Part shown: piece by piece, positions 8,828 through 20,037 of the stretch
Position numbering within the stretch: the first letter of the stretch is position 1
How the letters are laid out: every line of letters begins with the position of its first letter
Assembly (NCBI GenBank): GCA_902506565.1
Contig: LR732703.1
Span: forward strand, 2,218,125-2,282,124
From: Burkholderiales bacterium 8X
Lineage (GTDB): Bacteria; Pseudomonadota; Gammaproteobacteria; Burkholderiales; Burkholderiaceae_C
DNA: 64,000 nt
Reading direction: 5' to 3'
Notes under the pieces: model-generated
What the model was told of the DNA's origin: nothing
Seen by the model: the letters and a program-made list of their open reading frames with translations, nothing else
Database searches by the model: none
Made by a program: the position numbers and the translations under genes

Positions 8828-9844
8828 TCAGGCCAGCTTCACCAGCTGCTTGCCGAAGTTCCGGCCCTTGAGCAGTCCCAAGAACGCTTCGGGCGCCGAC
8901 TCGATGCCTTCGGCGATCGATTCGCGCGGCTTGAGCTTGCCGGACGCGACCAGTTCGCCCAGCTCGGCCAAGGCCTCGGGCCAGACGTCCATGTGCTCGC
9001 TGACGATGAAGCCTTCGAGCTTGATGCGGTTCATCAGGAACAGCGCCGGGTTCGAGAGCGGCAAGGGCTGGCCGTCGTAGCCCGCGATCATTCCGCACAG
9101 CGCGACTCGCGCGAAGGCGTTGGTGCGCATCAGCACCGCATCGAAGATGTAGCCGCCGACGTTCTCGAAGTAGCCGTCGATGCCGTCCGGGCAGGCTTCC
9201 TTCAGCGCCGCGCTCATGCTCTTGGCGTCAGCATGCTGGCGGTAGTCGATGCAGGCATCGAAGCCGAGCTCGCCGACCACGTAGGCGCACTTGTCGAGCC
9301 CGCCAGCGATGCCCACGACCCGGCAACCGCGCGCCTTGGCCAATGCGCCGAAAGCGCTGCCGACGGCGCCGCTGGCCGCGGTCACCACCATGGTCTCGCC
9401 GGCCTTCGGCTGGATGATCTTGACCAGGCCGTACCAGGCGGTCACGCCCGGCATTCCGACCGCGCCGAGATAGTGCGAAAGCGGCACGCGGCTGGTGTCG
9501 ACCTTCTTCAGGCTGCCGGGCTGCGACGCATCGACCACGCTGTATTCCTGCCAGCCGCCGAAACCCACCACCTTGTCGCCGGGCTTGAACTTGGGATGCC
9601 GGCTTTCGACGACTTCGCCGGCGGTTCCGCCCTGCATCACCTCGCCGAGCGGCTGCGGCTTGGCATAGCTCTTGGCGTCGTTCATGCGGCCACGCATGTA
9701 CGGGTCGAGGCTCATGAAGTGATGGCGCACCAGGACCTGGTTGTCCTGGAGGGGCGGGGTCTCGGTGCTGACCAGCTTGAAATTGGCGGCGACGGCCTCG
9801 CCTTCTGGGCGGTTGTCGAGGATCTGTTGGCGGTTGGTGGGCAT
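8828..9844 (-). CDS. NADP-dependent MDR oxidoreductase (CurA/LTB4DH type)
   Basis: This 338-residue medium-chain reductase has the family opening NRQQILDNRPEGEAV, the MSLDPYMRGRM motif typical of the zinc-free CurA/leukotriene-B4-dehydrogenase branch and the nucleotide-binding sequence ASGAVGSAFGALAKARGC. Such enzymes reduce the double bond of alpha,beta-unsaturated ketones and aldehydes with NADPH. It sits between a thioesterase and an acyl-CoA dehydrogenase on the minus strand, so enoyl reduction within the same pathway is a reasonable inference. Confidence 0.87.
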   Translation of the reverse strand: MPTNRQQILDNRPEGEAVAANFKLVSTETPPLQDNQVLVRHHFMSLDPYMRGRMNDAKSYAKPQPLGEVMQGGTAGEVVESRHPKFKPGDKVVGFGGWQEYSVVDASQPGSLKKVDTSRVPLSHYLGAVGMPGVTAWYGLVKIIQPKAGETMVVTAASGAVGSAFGALAKARGCRVVGIAGGLDKCAYVVGELGFDACIDYRQHADAKSMSAALKEACPDGIDGYFENVGGYIFDAVLMRTNAFARVALCGMIAGYDGQPLPLSNPALFLMNRIKLEGFIVSEHMDVWPEALAELGELVASGKLKPRESIAEGIESAPEAFLGLLKGRNFGKQLVKLA

Positions 9845-9913
9845 GGGAGCTCCTGCAGCGGGGGTCGATGGTCGGATGCGCTGGGCGCAACCGCGTTGGT
9901 CTAGGTCGGCCGG

Positions 9914-10411
9914 TCAATCCGTCGAAGGCGGGCGCATGGCGTTCGCGCTCGCCGGTCCGGTCGGCAGTCGCCGCTTCACGTATTTGAAGGTGCCGGTCGC
10001 GTGCGCGCAAGCCTGTTCCTGCGCGTCGTAGATCGTGGCTTCGGTGAAGGCCATGGTGGCGGTGCGGTGCATCACCCGGCCGCGCGCGTGCAGCGGACCG
10101 ACCGACGGCCGCATGAAGATGGTCTTCATCTCGATCGTGACGACGCCGATTTCGGGTGCAAAGCTCCGCGCGGCCGCAGCCATTGCAATGTCGAGCATCG
10201 TCATGCAGGCGCCGCCGTGCGTCACGTCGAAGGTATTGAGGTGCTCCGCTTTTGCGGTGTAGTGCAGTTCGGATTCGCCGCCTTCGAACTTCACCAGCTT
10301 GAAGCCGAGGTGCCGGGCGAACGGAATCTGGCTCAGGTACGAAAGCCGGTCGATGCGCTCGTCGGCCGGACTCGCCTCGGTGCCCTTCGATTGCGAATCG
10401 TCGCTGCTCAT
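9914..10411 (-). CDS. PaaI family hotdog thioesterase
   Basis: The 165-residue hotdog-fold protein has a central helix motif NTFDVTHGGACMTMLDIAMA and the following strand region GVVTIEMKTIFMRPSVG, as in PaaI-type acyl-CoA thioesterases. The first 30 residues (SSDDSQSKGTEASPADERID) are a hydrophilic extension. It would release CoA from stalled or dead-end acyl-CoA intermediates. It lies 33 bp downstream of the SDR stop codon and 69 bp upstream of the MDR gene, within the same minus-strand run. Confidence 0.85.
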   Translation of the reverse strand: MSSDDSQSKGTEASPADERIDRLSYLSQIPFARHLGFKLVKFEGGESELHYTAKAEHLNTFDVTHGGACMTMLDIAMAAAARSFAPEIGVVTIEMKTIFMRPSVGPLHARGRVMHRTATMAFTEATIYDAQEQACAHATGTFKYVKRRLPTGPASANAMRPPSTD

Positions 10412-10444
10412 CGATCCGTCTCCTTTGGCGCGCCGCGGGTCGAC

Positions 10445-11239
10445 TCAGGCACCGCTCACCACGCTGACGCCGCCATCGACCGCCAGCCACTGCCCGGTGA
10501 TGTGCTTGCCCGCGGGGCTTGCGAACAGCAAGGTGACGCCCTTCAGGTCTTCTTCGTCGCCGAGCCGGCCGAGCGGCGCATGCGAGGCCATCTTCTCCTC
10601 GCCGAGCGACTTGATGAGGCCGGCTGCCAGCTTGGTCATGAAGAAGCCCGGGCAGATGGCGTTCACGTTGATGCCGTAGCGGCCCCACTCGGCCGCCAGC
10701 GTCTGGGTGAAGCCGAGCACCGCGGTCTTGGAGGTGTTATAGGCCAGGGTCTTCATCTCCGGCGGATTGCCGTTGAGTCCCGCGATCGAGGCGATGTTGA
10801 TGATGCGGCCCGACTTCTTCGGGATCATGTAGCCGCGCGCCACCTGTTGCGACAGGATGAAGTAGCCGCGCACGTTGAGGTTCATGACCTTGTCCCAGGC
10901 CTCGACCGGATGATCTTCGGCCGGCGCACCCCAACTGGCGCCGGCGTTGTTGACCAGGATGTCGACCGCGCCCATGCGCTGCAGGGTGTCGTCCGCCAGC
11001 CGGCGGATGTCTTCTTCCTTCGAGCAGTCGGCCGCGATCCAGCGGGCGTCGATGCCGGCCGCCTGCAGGTCGCCGGTCGCCTGCTCGAGGTCGTCCGCCT
11101 TGCGCGAGCTCAGCATGATGCGGGCGCCGGCCTCGCCGAGCGCATGCGCCATCTGGAGACCGAGGCCGCGAGAGCCGCCGGTGACGAGCGCCGTCTTGCC
11201 GCGCAGGTCGAAGAGTTCGTTGATCTTGCGGGGGGTCAT
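10445..11239 (-). CDS. SDR family oxidoreductase
   Basis: The 264-residue short-chain dehydrogenase has ALVTGGSRGLGLQMAHALG, the VNNAGASWG motif, IINIASIAGLN with the catalytic Ser region, and YNTSKTAVLGF. The frame stays open upstream, but the ATG at 11239 overlaps the stop of the preceding 77-residue gene by four bases (ATGA), which fixes the start and implies translational coupling. A 3-hydroxyacyl or ketone substrate is inferred from its place among beta-oxidation genes. Confidence 0.9.
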   Translation of the reverse strand: MTPRKINELFDLRGKTALVTGGSRGLGLQMAHALGEAGARIMLSSRKADDLEQATGDLQAAGIDARWIAADCSKEEDIRRLADDTLQRMGAVDILVNNAGASWGAPAEDHPVEAWDKVMNLNVRGYFILSQQVARGYMIPKKSGRIINIASIAGLNGNPPEMKTLAYNTSKTAVLGFTQTLAAEWGRYGINVNAICPGFFMTKLAAGLIKSLGEEKMASHAPLGRLGDEEDLKGVTLLFASPAGKHITGQWLAVDGGVSVVSGA

Positions 11240-11469
11240 GATTTCTCCGGGTTGTCGAGGGGGCCGTCGGCGAGGCGGGAGCGCACGAAGATCAGCACCA
11301 CGCCGACCACCGCGATCACCACGCCGGGCACGGCCATCGCCCAGCCGAGCGCTTCGTCGATGCGGCCGGTCGCGATGCCGAGGATGAGCGCGAAGAGCCC
11401 GCCATAGATCAGCGTCCAGATCCAGGCGTCGAGCCGGGCGTGCCGCGATTTCGGTCGTGCCGGCTTCAT
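11236..11469 (-). CDS. 77-aa two-helix membrane protein
   Basis: The small protein starts MKPARPKSRHARLDAWIW and has two hydrophobic segments (about 19-35, TLIYGGLFALILGIATG, and about 43-62, MAVPGVVIAVVGVVLIFVRS), then a short polar tail. Its ATG overlaps the stop of the acyl-CoA dehydrogenase by four bases and its TGA overlaps the start of the SDR by four bases, so it is locked between two enzymes of the operon. I recognise no family. A membrane anchor or electron-transfer partner for the dehydrogenase is a guess. Confidence 0.75.
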   Translation of the reverse strand: MKPARPKSRHARLDAWIWTLIYGGLFALILGIATGRIDEALGWAMAVPGVVIAVVGVVLIFVRSRLADGPLDNPEKS

Positions 11470-13343
11470 CAGAAGGCCTCCTCGGGCAGGACCGCGCAGG
11501 TCGGGTCGCGGCTTTCGACCACGTTGAGCCAGGCGCCGATCTTCGGCAACTCGTAGCGGAAGAAGAAGTCGGTTGCACCCAGGCGGCCGACGGTGGCCGG
11601 CCGGGCTCTCTCGGGGTCGATCGACAGCGCCTTGGCCGCGACGTCGAGCCACCTCCAGGCGATCACGGTGTGACCGAAGGCCTGCATGTAGGGCACGGCA
11701 TTGGCCAGCGCCTCTTGCGGATTGCCGGTGGCCCAGGCTTCGCGGGTGGCGGCGGCAATTCGATCGAGCGCCGCGCGCAAGGCCTCGCCGTGAGCGGCCA
11801 GCACCGGATGCATCAGGGCACGCGCGATGGTGTCGTGGATTCGCCCGGCCAGGAGCTGGAGGCCGCGGCCTTCCTCCATCAATACCTTGCGCCCGAGCAA
11901 GTCGGCCGCCTGGATGCCATGGGTGCCCTCGTGGATCATGTTGAGGCGGTTGTCCCGCCAGTACTGTTCCACCGGAAAGTCGCGCGTGTAGCCGTAGCCG
12001 CCATGCACCTGGATGGCGAGCGAATTCGCCTCCAGGCACCATTCGCTCGGCCAGCTCTTGGCGATCGGCGTCAGCACCTCCAGCAGCAGGCGGGCGTCAT
12101 CGGCGGTCTTCGCATCCGAGGTTTTCTGCTGGTCGACCAGGAGCGCGCAGTAAAGCTCCAGCGCCAGCGCGCCTTCGCAGTACGCCTTCTGCGCCAGCAG
12201 CATCCGGCGCACGTCGGCGTGTTCGATGATGCGAACCTGCGGCCGGGTCGCATCCTTGCCCGCGGGGCCGGCCGGTCGGCCCTGCGGCCGCGCCTTGGCG
12301 TAGTCGAGCGAGGCGTAGTAGCCGGCCATGCCGAGCATGGTGGCAGCCGTGCCGACGCCGATGCGCGCCTCGTTCATCATGTGGAACATGCAGTGCAGGC
12401 CCTTGCCCGGCTCGCCGACCAGCCAGCCGACTGCACCCGGCTTGCCATCGACCGGAAACCTGCCTTCGCCGAAGTTGAGGAGCGTGTTGGTGGTGCCGCG
12501 CCAACCCAGCTTGTGGTTGAGCCCGGCCAGCGCGATGTCGTTGCGCGGCCCGAGCCTGACGTCCACTTCGGGCCGGCCGCCCTCCTCGCTGCTGCCCGCC
12601 CGTCGCTCGACCTCCAACGTCCACTTCGGCACGATGAAGAGCGAGATGCCGCGGGTACCCGGCACCAGCTTGCCGTTCTCGTCCGGGATCTTGGCGAGCA
12701 CGATGTGCACGATGTTCTCGGTCAGTTCGTGATCGCCGGACGAGATCCACATCTTGTTGCCGGTGAGGCGATAGCGCGGACCGAGCGGATCGTTTTCGAA
12801 GCCCGGACCATCGGGTACGGCGCGGGTCGCCACGTCGCTCAGGCTGCTGCCGGCCTGCGGCTCCGACAGGCACATGGTGCCGGCCCAGCGGCCCGAGAAC
12901 TCGTTGAGCGCGAACACCGCCTGCTGCATCGGCGTGCCATGCACCATGAGCAGGTTCGCGTTGCCGCTGGTCAGCATGTTGGAGCCGATGCTGACCGAAG
13001 CCATCGCGAAGAAGCTGTTGGCAGCCGCCTGCACCGTGTACGGCAGCTGCATGCCGCCGATCTCGTAGTCCTGCGCGGCGCTCAGCAGCCCGGACTCGGC
13101 GAAGGCCTTGTGCGCATCGTGCGTGGCCTGCGGCAGCACCACCTTTTCGCCGTCGAAGTGCGGTTCCTGGGTGTCGACCGTGCGGTTGTGCGGCGCGTAC
13201 TTCTCGCGTGCGATGCGTTCGGAGGTGTCGAGCACCGCATCGAAGGTCTCGCGCGAGTGATCGGCGAATCGCGTGCGCTCGGCAAGCGAGGCTGCGTCCA
13301 GCCAGTCGTACAGCAGGAAATCGATGGTGGAACGAAGGCTCAT
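11469..13343 (-). CDS. Acyl-CoA dehydrogenase with C-terminal extension
   Basis: This 624-residue enzyme belongs to the large acyl-CoA dehydrogenase class with an extra C-terminal domain, which includes 3-methylmercaptopropionyl-CoA dehydrogenase (DmdC). Visible signatures are MCLSEPQAGSSLSDV, GNKMWISSGDHELTENIVHI, and the FAD-contact region VHGGYGYTRDFPVEQYWRD with the nearby catalytic region MIHEGTHGIQ. The last 120 residues (LLAGRIHDTIARALMHP onward) are the extension. It would oxidise an acyl-CoA to the enoyl-CoA and reduce ETF. It lies downstream of the thiolase and is coupled to the small membrane protein by ATGA. Confidence 0.88.
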   Translation of the reverse strand: MSLRSTIDFLLYDWLDAASLAERTRFADHSRETFDAVLDTSERIAREKYAPHNRTVDTQEPHFDGEKVVLPQATHDAHKAFAESGLLSAAQDYEIGGMQLPYTVQAAANSFFAMASVSIGSNMLTSGNANLLMVHGTPMQQAVFALNEFSGRWAGTMCLSEPQAGSSLSDVATRAVPDGPGFENDPLGPRYRLTGNKMWISSGDHELTENIVHIVLAKIPDENGKLVPGTRGISLFIVPKWTLEVERRAGSSEEGGRPEVDVRLGPRNDIALAGLNHKLGWRGTTNTLLNFGEGRFPVDGKPGAVGWLVGEPGKGLHCMFHMMNEARIGVGTAATMLGMAGYYASLDYAKARPQGRPAGPAGKDATRPQVRIIEHADVRRMLLAQKAYCEGALALELYCALLVDQQKTSDAKTADDARLLLEVLTPIAKSWPSEWCLEANSLAIQVHGGYGYTRDFPVEQYWRDNRLNMIHEGTHGIQAADLLGRKVLMEEGRGLQLLAGRIHDTIARALMHPVLAAHGEALRAALDRIAAATREAWATGNPQEALANAVPYMQAFGHTVIAWRWLDVAAKALSIDPERARPATVGRLGATDFFFRYELPKIGAWLNVVESRDPTCAVLPEEAF

Positions 13344-13429
13344 TGGTGAATCTCAACCCTTGACGTGAACGGCCGGCTTTTCGACTGCTGCTCCCCCGCC
13401 AGAACCCCGCGGAACCGGCTCCGCCGGGC

Positions 13430-13493
13430 CGCAGGGCTTGCCCCCGGCAGGGGGGAGGCGAAGCACACGAAGTGAGCGAAGCCTGGGGGCGAG
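13430..13493. repeat. REP-like intergenic element
   Basis: Directly after the thiolase stop codon (minus strand) lies a GC-rich block. It contains CCCCCGGCAGGGGGG, able to form a hairpin, followed by GGCGAAGC, ACACGAAGTGAGCGAAGC and CTGGGGGC. The pattern of repeated CGAAG units and flanking C/G runs resembles a dispersed intergenic element that I recall from many Comamonadaceae genomes. A 14-base fragment of it (AAGCCTGGGGGCGA) recurs at 29360-29373. It may also stop transcription. Confidence 0.5.
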
Positions 13494-14669
13494 TCAGATG
13501 ACTTCAAACACGCCGGCCGCGCCCATGCCGCCGCCGATGCACATCGTGACCACCACCTTCTTGGCGCCGCGGCGACGGCCCTCGATCAAGGCATGGCCGG
13601 TGAGGCGCTGGCCGCTCACGCCGTAGGGATGCCCGACCGCGATGGCGCCGCCGTTGACGTTGAGCCGGTCGCCCGGAATGCCGAGCTTGTCGCGGCAATA
13701 GATGACTTGCACGGCAAAGGCCTCGTTCAATTCCCAGAGGTCGATGTCGTCGATGCCCAAACCGAGCTTCTTGAGCACCTTCGGGATCGCGAACACGGGG
13801 CCGATGCCCATCTCGTCCGGCTCGCAGCCGGCCACCGCGAAGCCGAGGAAGCGGCCGAGCGGCTTCAGGCCTTTCTGCTCGGCATATTTTTCGTCGGTCA
13901 CCACGCAGGCGCCGCCGCCGTCCGAGAACTGGCTCGCGTTGCCTGCCGAGATCACGCCGCCCGGAATTGCCGGGCGGATGCCGCTGATGCCTTCGGCGGT
14001 GGTGCCGGGACGGATGCCTTCGTCGTTCTCGACCGTGACTTCCTTGGTGCGCAGGCCCATGACCGCATCGGCCACGCCGGCCAGCACGGTGATCGGCGCG
14101 ATCTCGTCCTTGAACTTGCCGGCTTCGAGCGCCGCGGTCGCCCTCTGCTGGCTGGCCGCGCCGTATTCGTCCATTCGCTCGCGCGAGATGTCGTATCGCT
14201 TGGCGACCTGCTCGGCGGTCTGCAGCATGTTCCAGTAGATCTCGGGCTTGGCCTTGACCAGCGCCGGATCGGCCAGCATGTGTTTGTTCATCTCGTTCTG
14301 CACGCACGAGATGCTTTCGACGCCGCCCGCCACGTAGATGTCGCCCTCGCCGGCAATGATCCGCTGCGCGGCCATTGCGATGGTCTGCAGGCCGGACGAA
14401 CAGAAACGGTTCACCGTCATGCCCGAGGTGGTGACCGGCAGGCCCGCCCGCAGCGCGATCTGGCGGGCGATGTTGGCGCCGGTGGCACCTTCGGGATTGG
14501 CGCAGCCCATGATCACGTCGTCGACGCTGGCCGGGTCGATGCCGGCGCGCTGCACCGCATGCTGCACCGCATGGCCGCCGAGCGTGGCGCCATGGGTCAT
14601 GTTGAAGGCGCCCTTCCAGCTCTTGGCGAGCGGCGTGCGGGCGGTGGAAACGATGACGGCGCTGGTCAT
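13494..14669 (-). CDS. Acetyl-CoA acyltransferase (thiolase)
   Basis: The 391-residue thiolase has the acylated Cys in [15 protein letters not shown] (about residue 90), the [11 protein letters not shown] motif with the active His near residue 349 and the second Cys in [15 protein letters not shown] near 379. It cleaves 3-ketoacyl-CoA to acetyl-CoA and a shortened acyl-CoA. It is in the same direction as the hydratase/dehydrogenase gene, with the M20 peptidase gene between them. The length is typical for FadA-type enzymes. Confidence 0.92.
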   Translation of the reverse strand: MTSAVIVSTARTPLAKSWKGAFNMTHGATLGGHAVQHAVQRAGIDPASVDDVIMGCANPEGATGANIARQIALRAGLPVTTSGMTVNRFCSSGLQTIAMAAQRIIAGEGDIYVAGGVESISCVQNEMNKHMLADPALVKAKPEIYWNMLQTAEQVAKRYDISRERMDEYGAASQQRATAALEAGKFKDEIAPITVLAGVADAVMGLRTKEVTVENDEGIRPGTTAEGISGIRPAIPGGVISAGNASQFSDGGGACVVTDEKYAEQKGLKPLGRFLGFAVAGCEPDEMGIGPVFAIPKVLKKLGLGIDDIDLWELNEAFAVQVIYCRDKLGIPGDRLNVNGGAIAVGHPYGVSGQRLTGHALIEGRRRGAKKVVVTMCIGGGMGAAGVFEVI

Positions 14670-14736
14670 GATGGATGTCCTTGTGCTGTGGGAAGAAAGA
14701 AATCGATGGGCAGGTGAGCTTTGTTGCCGTACCGCC

Positions 14737-16236
14737 TTATTGCGTGCCTTGCACGCCCTGCGCAGCCTGGGCGGAATTGCGCAGCAGTTGCCGATAGAAG
14801 CGGATCGCCTCGACGTAGTTGGATATCGCGATGCGTTCGTTGGTGCCGTGGAAGCGCGGCAGGTCCTCGGCCTTCACCCGGAACGGCGAGAAGCGATACA
14901 CCGAATCGCTCAGGATCGAGAAATGCCGCGAATCGGTGGCCGCGGTCATGAGGCCGGGCGCCACCACCGCGTCGGGGAAGGTCTGGCGAACGGCTTCCTG
15001 GATCGAACGGTAGCCGGCGCTGTCGGTCGGCGAGATCGGCGACGGCTCGGAGTTGCCGGGATAGCGCTTGACCTGGATCGCGTCGTCGCCCAGCGCCTTG
15101 CGCAGGTGCGCCTCGACCTGGTCGATGCTGTCCCCGGGCAGCACCCGGAAGTTGACCGCCGCCTCGGCCCGGCCGGGCAGCACGTTGTCCTTGTTGCCGG
15201 CCCGCACGATCGTGAGCGCCGTGGTGGTCCGCAGCATCGCGTTGCTGCTCGGGCTCTTCTCGATCTGGCTGCGCACCAGCGGCTCGGTCAGCCACAGGTT
15301 GGACAGCATGACCCGGTTGATGCCGCTCATCTCGGGCGCCAGGGCGCCGAACATCTCGCGAGCGACGCCGCGGATTCCGCCGGGCATCGGCGTCGCCTCC
15401 AGCCGCGCGAGCGCCGCCGACATCTGGCCGATGGCGCTGCGCGCGGGCGGCATCGACGAATGGCCGGGCGCCGTGTCGAGCGTCAGGAAGAAGGTGGCGT
15501 AGCCTTTTTCGGCGAGGCCGATCAAGGCGGCCGGACGATTCAGACCGGGCAAGACGCCATCGAGCACCAGCAGGCCCTCGTCCAGCACCCAGTCGAGGCG
15601 GACGCCACGCGATTGCAGCAGCTGCGCGATCGGCTGCGCGCCGCGCAGTCCGCTCACTTCCTCGTCGTCGCCCATCACGAGATAGATGGTGCGCTGGGGC
15701 TTGAAGCCGCCCGCGAGCAGCATTTCGATGGCTTCGAGCTGGGCGAACAGGTTGCCCTTGTTGTCCAGTGCGCCGCGGCCCCAGACGAAGCCGTCCTTGA
15801 TGGTGCCGGCGAAGGGGTCGACACCCCAGGCCCCTTCGGTGCCCGGTGCGATCGGCACCATGTCCTGGTGCGCCATCAGCGCGATCGGCTTGGCCGCAGG
15901 GTCGCTGCCCGCCCAGGTGTAGAGCAGCGCCTTGCGCCCGACGACTTCGCGCTTCAGGTTGGCGTGCAGCAGCGGGTAGTGCTGGGCCATGTAGGCATGC
16001 AGCTTGTCGAATTCGGCTTCGTTCGCGGCGACGTCTTCCAGGCTGGACACGGTGCGAAACCCGATCGCACCCGCCAGCCGCCCTGCCACGGCTTCCGAGT
16101 CGATGCTCGCGGCGTCTGCCGGCGCGACCGCCACCGGCCGCGGCGACGAGCGCCAGGTACCGATGCCGAGCGCGACCGCGATCGCCACGACGAGCAACCC
16201 GACCAAACCGAGAACGCCCAGCAAGCCTCGCCGCAT
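14737..16236 (-). CDS. M20 family metallopeptidase (carboxypeptidase S-like)
   Basis: The 499-residue protein begins with a hydrophobic N-terminal segment ([20 protein letters not shown]) that is probably a membrane anchor, placing the enzyme in the periplasm. Metal-ligand motifs of the M20 family follow in order: [29 protein letters not shown], and His near the C-terminus in RFHGTNERI. The dimerisation domain lies about residues 230-370 with APGHSSMPP. It may hydrolyse N-acyl amino acids or dipeptides. Its place between thiolase and hydratase genes suggests it could free the carboxylate that the pathway degrades, which is inference. Confidence 0.88.
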   Translation of the reverse strand: MRRGLLGVLGLVGLLVVAIAVALGIGTWRSSPRPVAVAPADAASIDSEAVAGRLAGAIGFRTVSSLEDVAANEAEFDKLHAYMAQHYPLLHANLKREVVGRKALLYTWAGSDPAAKPIALMAHQDMVPIAPGTEGAWGVDPFAGTIKDGFVWGRGALDNKGNLFAQLEAIEMLLAGGFKPQRTIYLVMGDDEEVSGLRGAQPIAQLLQSRGVRLDWVLDEGLLVLDGVLPGLNRPAALIGLAEKGYATFFLTLDTAPGHSSMPPARSAIGQMSAALARLEATPMPGGIRGVAREMFGALAPEMSGINRVMLSNLWLTEPLVRSQIEKSPSSNAMLRTTTALTIVRAGNKDNVLPGRAEAAVNFRVLPGDSIDQVEAHLRKALGDDAIQVKRYPGNSEPSPISPTDSAGYRSIQEAVRQTFPDAVVAPGLMTAATDSRHFSILSDSVYRFSPFRVKAEDLPRFHGTNERIAISNYVEAIRFYRQLLRNSAQAAQGVQGTQ

Positions 16237-16281
16237 GGTCGGCTTCCTAGCTTCGACCAGAGCCGAAAAAGCCCAGCCCGC

Positions 16282-18381
<2,100 letters not shown>

Positions 18382-18433
18382 GCTGCGTTCCTTATGGATG
18401 GGAGGTGATCGACGGAAGCCCATGCCGAAAAGC

Positions 18434-18484
18434 ACGGACGTTCGTTTTTTTGTGAAATTCTAGGCATTTCGAGCGACAGGACAA
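18434..18484 (-). promoter_or_regulatory. Sigma70-type promoter with TetR-like palindrome
   Basis: On the minus strand, TTGTCC (18484-18479), a 16-bp spacer and TAGAAT (18462-18457) form a good promoter for the hydratase/dehydrogenase gene. Twelve bases past the -10, around the expected transcription start, is ACGAACGTCCGT (18445-18434), a 12-bp palindrome with a single mismatched pair. Such ACGNACGTNCGT-type palindromes are typical operators of TetR-family acyl-CoA-responsive repressors. No TetR gene is in the window. Confidence 0.55.
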
Positions 18485-18531
18485 CGCAGCTTAGTCGCTG
18501 TAGGGACAGGCCGCGCAACTCGCGGGCAGGC

Positions 18532-19227
18532 TCAGACCTCGAGCCACTCCTTGCGGGTCGACGCATCGGCGCGCAGCTGGTCGGGCGTGCCGTCGAAGAC
18601 GATGCTGCCGTGCCCCATGACCAGCGCCCGATCGGAGATCTGCATCGCGATGGTCAGCTTCTGCTCGATCAGCAGCACCGAGATGCCCTTGTCCTTGAGG
18701 GTGCGAAGGTACTGGCCGACCAGCTCGACGATCTTGGGCGCGAGGCCCTCGGTCGGCTCGTCGATGATGATCAGGTCGGGGTCGCCCATGAGCGTGCGGC
18801 ACAGGGTCAGCATCTGCTGCTCGCCGCCCGACAGCACGCCGGCCTCGGTGTGCTGCCGCTCCTTGAGCCGCGGGAACATCGTGTACATGTCGTCGAACTG
18901 CCAGCGGCTCCCCTGCCCCTTGCCCTTCTGCCCGAGCAGGAGGTTCTGGTGCACCGTGAGCTTGGGGAAGATGTCGCGGTTCTCGGGCACGTACCCGATG
19001 CCTTGGTGCGCGATCTCGTAGGCCTTGCGGCGCAGGATGTCCTGGCCTTGCCAGTGCAGGCCGCCTTCGGCGTGCACCAGGCCCATGATCGCCTTGGCGG
19101 TGGTCGACCGGCCGGAGCCGTTGCGGCCGAGCAAGGCCACGATCTCGCCCTTGCCGACCTCGAAACTGACGCCATGCAGCACATGGCTCTTGCCGTAATA
19201 GGCGTGGATGTCCTGGAGCTTCAGCAT
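18532..19227 (-). CDS. livF: Branched-chain-type ABC transporter ATP-binding protein LivF
   Basis: The 231-residue ATPase has Walker A GRNGSGRSTTAK, in which Lys is replaced by Arg (GRNGSGRST instead of the usual GxNGAGKT), the signature LSGGEQQMLTLCRTLM and Walker B LIIIDEPTEGLAPKIV. It energises import through LivHM. The substituted Walker A lysine is unusual and could weaken ATP hydrolysis. It lies 39 bp downstream of livG in the importer operon and 150 bp upstream of the hydratase gene, from which it is separated by a new promoter. Confidence 0.88.
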   Translation of the reverse strand: MLKLQDIHAYYGKSHVLHGVSFEVGKGEIVALLGRNGSGRSTTAKAIMGLVHAEGGLHWQGQDILRRKAYEIAHQGIGYVPENRDIFPKLTVHQNLLLGQKGKGQGSRWQFDDMYTMFPRLKERQHTEAGVLSGGEQQMLTLCRTLMGDPDLIIIDEPTEGLAPKIVELVGQYLRTLKDKGISVLLIEQKLTIAMQISDRALVMGHGSIVFDGTPDQLRADASTRKEWLEV

Positions 19228-19266
19228 GTCGGCTGCCCATGAAGAAATGAGGAAGGAGACGGCATT

Positions 19267-20037
19267 TCAGTGGCCTCCGCCCTGCGCGTCCGCCACGGCC
19301 GAGCCGAGATAGGCCTCCTGCACCCGCGAATTGGCGCGCACGGCCGCGGGCGTGTCGAAGGCGATGATTTCGCCGTACACCACCACCGCGATCTTGTCGG
19401 CGAGGCCGAACACCACGCCCATGTCGTGCTCGACGGTGAGCAGGGTCTTGCCGACCGTCACCTGCTTGATCAGCGCGATGAAGTGCGCGGTTTCGGTCTT
19501 GCTCATGCCGGCGGTCGGCTCGTCGAGCAGGATCACCTGCGCGCCGCCGGCGATGGTGATGCCGATCTCGAGCGCGCGCTGCTCGGCATAGGTCAGGTTG
19601 ACCGCCTGCACGTCCCGCTTTTTCTCGAGGCCGACCTGGCGCACCAGCAATTCGGCCCGCTCGTTGGCGTCGTCCAGGTTGGAGAGGAAGCGCAGGAACG
19701 TGTAGCGGTAGCCGAGGCTCCACAGCACGCCGCAGCGCAGGTTCTCGAACACGCTCAGCTTCGGAAAGATGTTGGTGATCTGGAAGCTGCGCGAGAGGCC
19801 GAGCCGGTTGACCTCGAACGGCTTCTTGCCGTCGATGCGCTGCCCGTGCAGCAGCACCTCGCCGCTGCTGGGCGCGAGCCGCCCGCTGATCAGGTTGAAG
19901 AGCGTCGACTTGCCGGCGCCGTTCGGTCCGATGATGCCGACCCGCTCGCCGGCTTCGACTGCCAGGTCGACGCCGCGGATGATCTCGGTCTTGCCGAAAT
20001 TCTTGCGCAGGCCCTTGAGTTCGAGGGCGTAGGTCAT
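19267..20037 (-). CDS. livG: Branched-chain-type ABC transporter ATP-binding protein LivG
   Basis: This 256-residue ATPase has a normal Walker A GPNGAGKSTLFNLISG, the LivG-type Q-loop region LSRSFQITNIFPKLSVFENL, the divergent signature LTYAEQRALEIGITIAGG and Walker B VILLDEPTAGMSKTE. The frame is open far upstream, but the ATG at 20037 overlaps the livM stop as ATGA, which fixes the start. It works with LivF at the inner membrane. Confidence 0.9.
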   Translation of the reverse strand: MTYALELKGLRKNFGKTEIIRGVDLAVEAGERVGIIGPNGAGKSTLFNLISGRLAPSSGEVLLHGQRIDGKKPFEVNRLGLSRSFQITNIFPKLSVFENLRCGVLWSLGYRYTFLRFLSNLDDANERAELLVRQVGLEKKRDVQAVNLTYAEQRALEIGITIAGGAQVILLDEPTAGMSKTETAHFIALIKQVTVGKTLLTVEHDMGVVFGLADKIAVVVYGEIIAFDTPAAVRANSRVQEAYLGSAVADAQGGGH

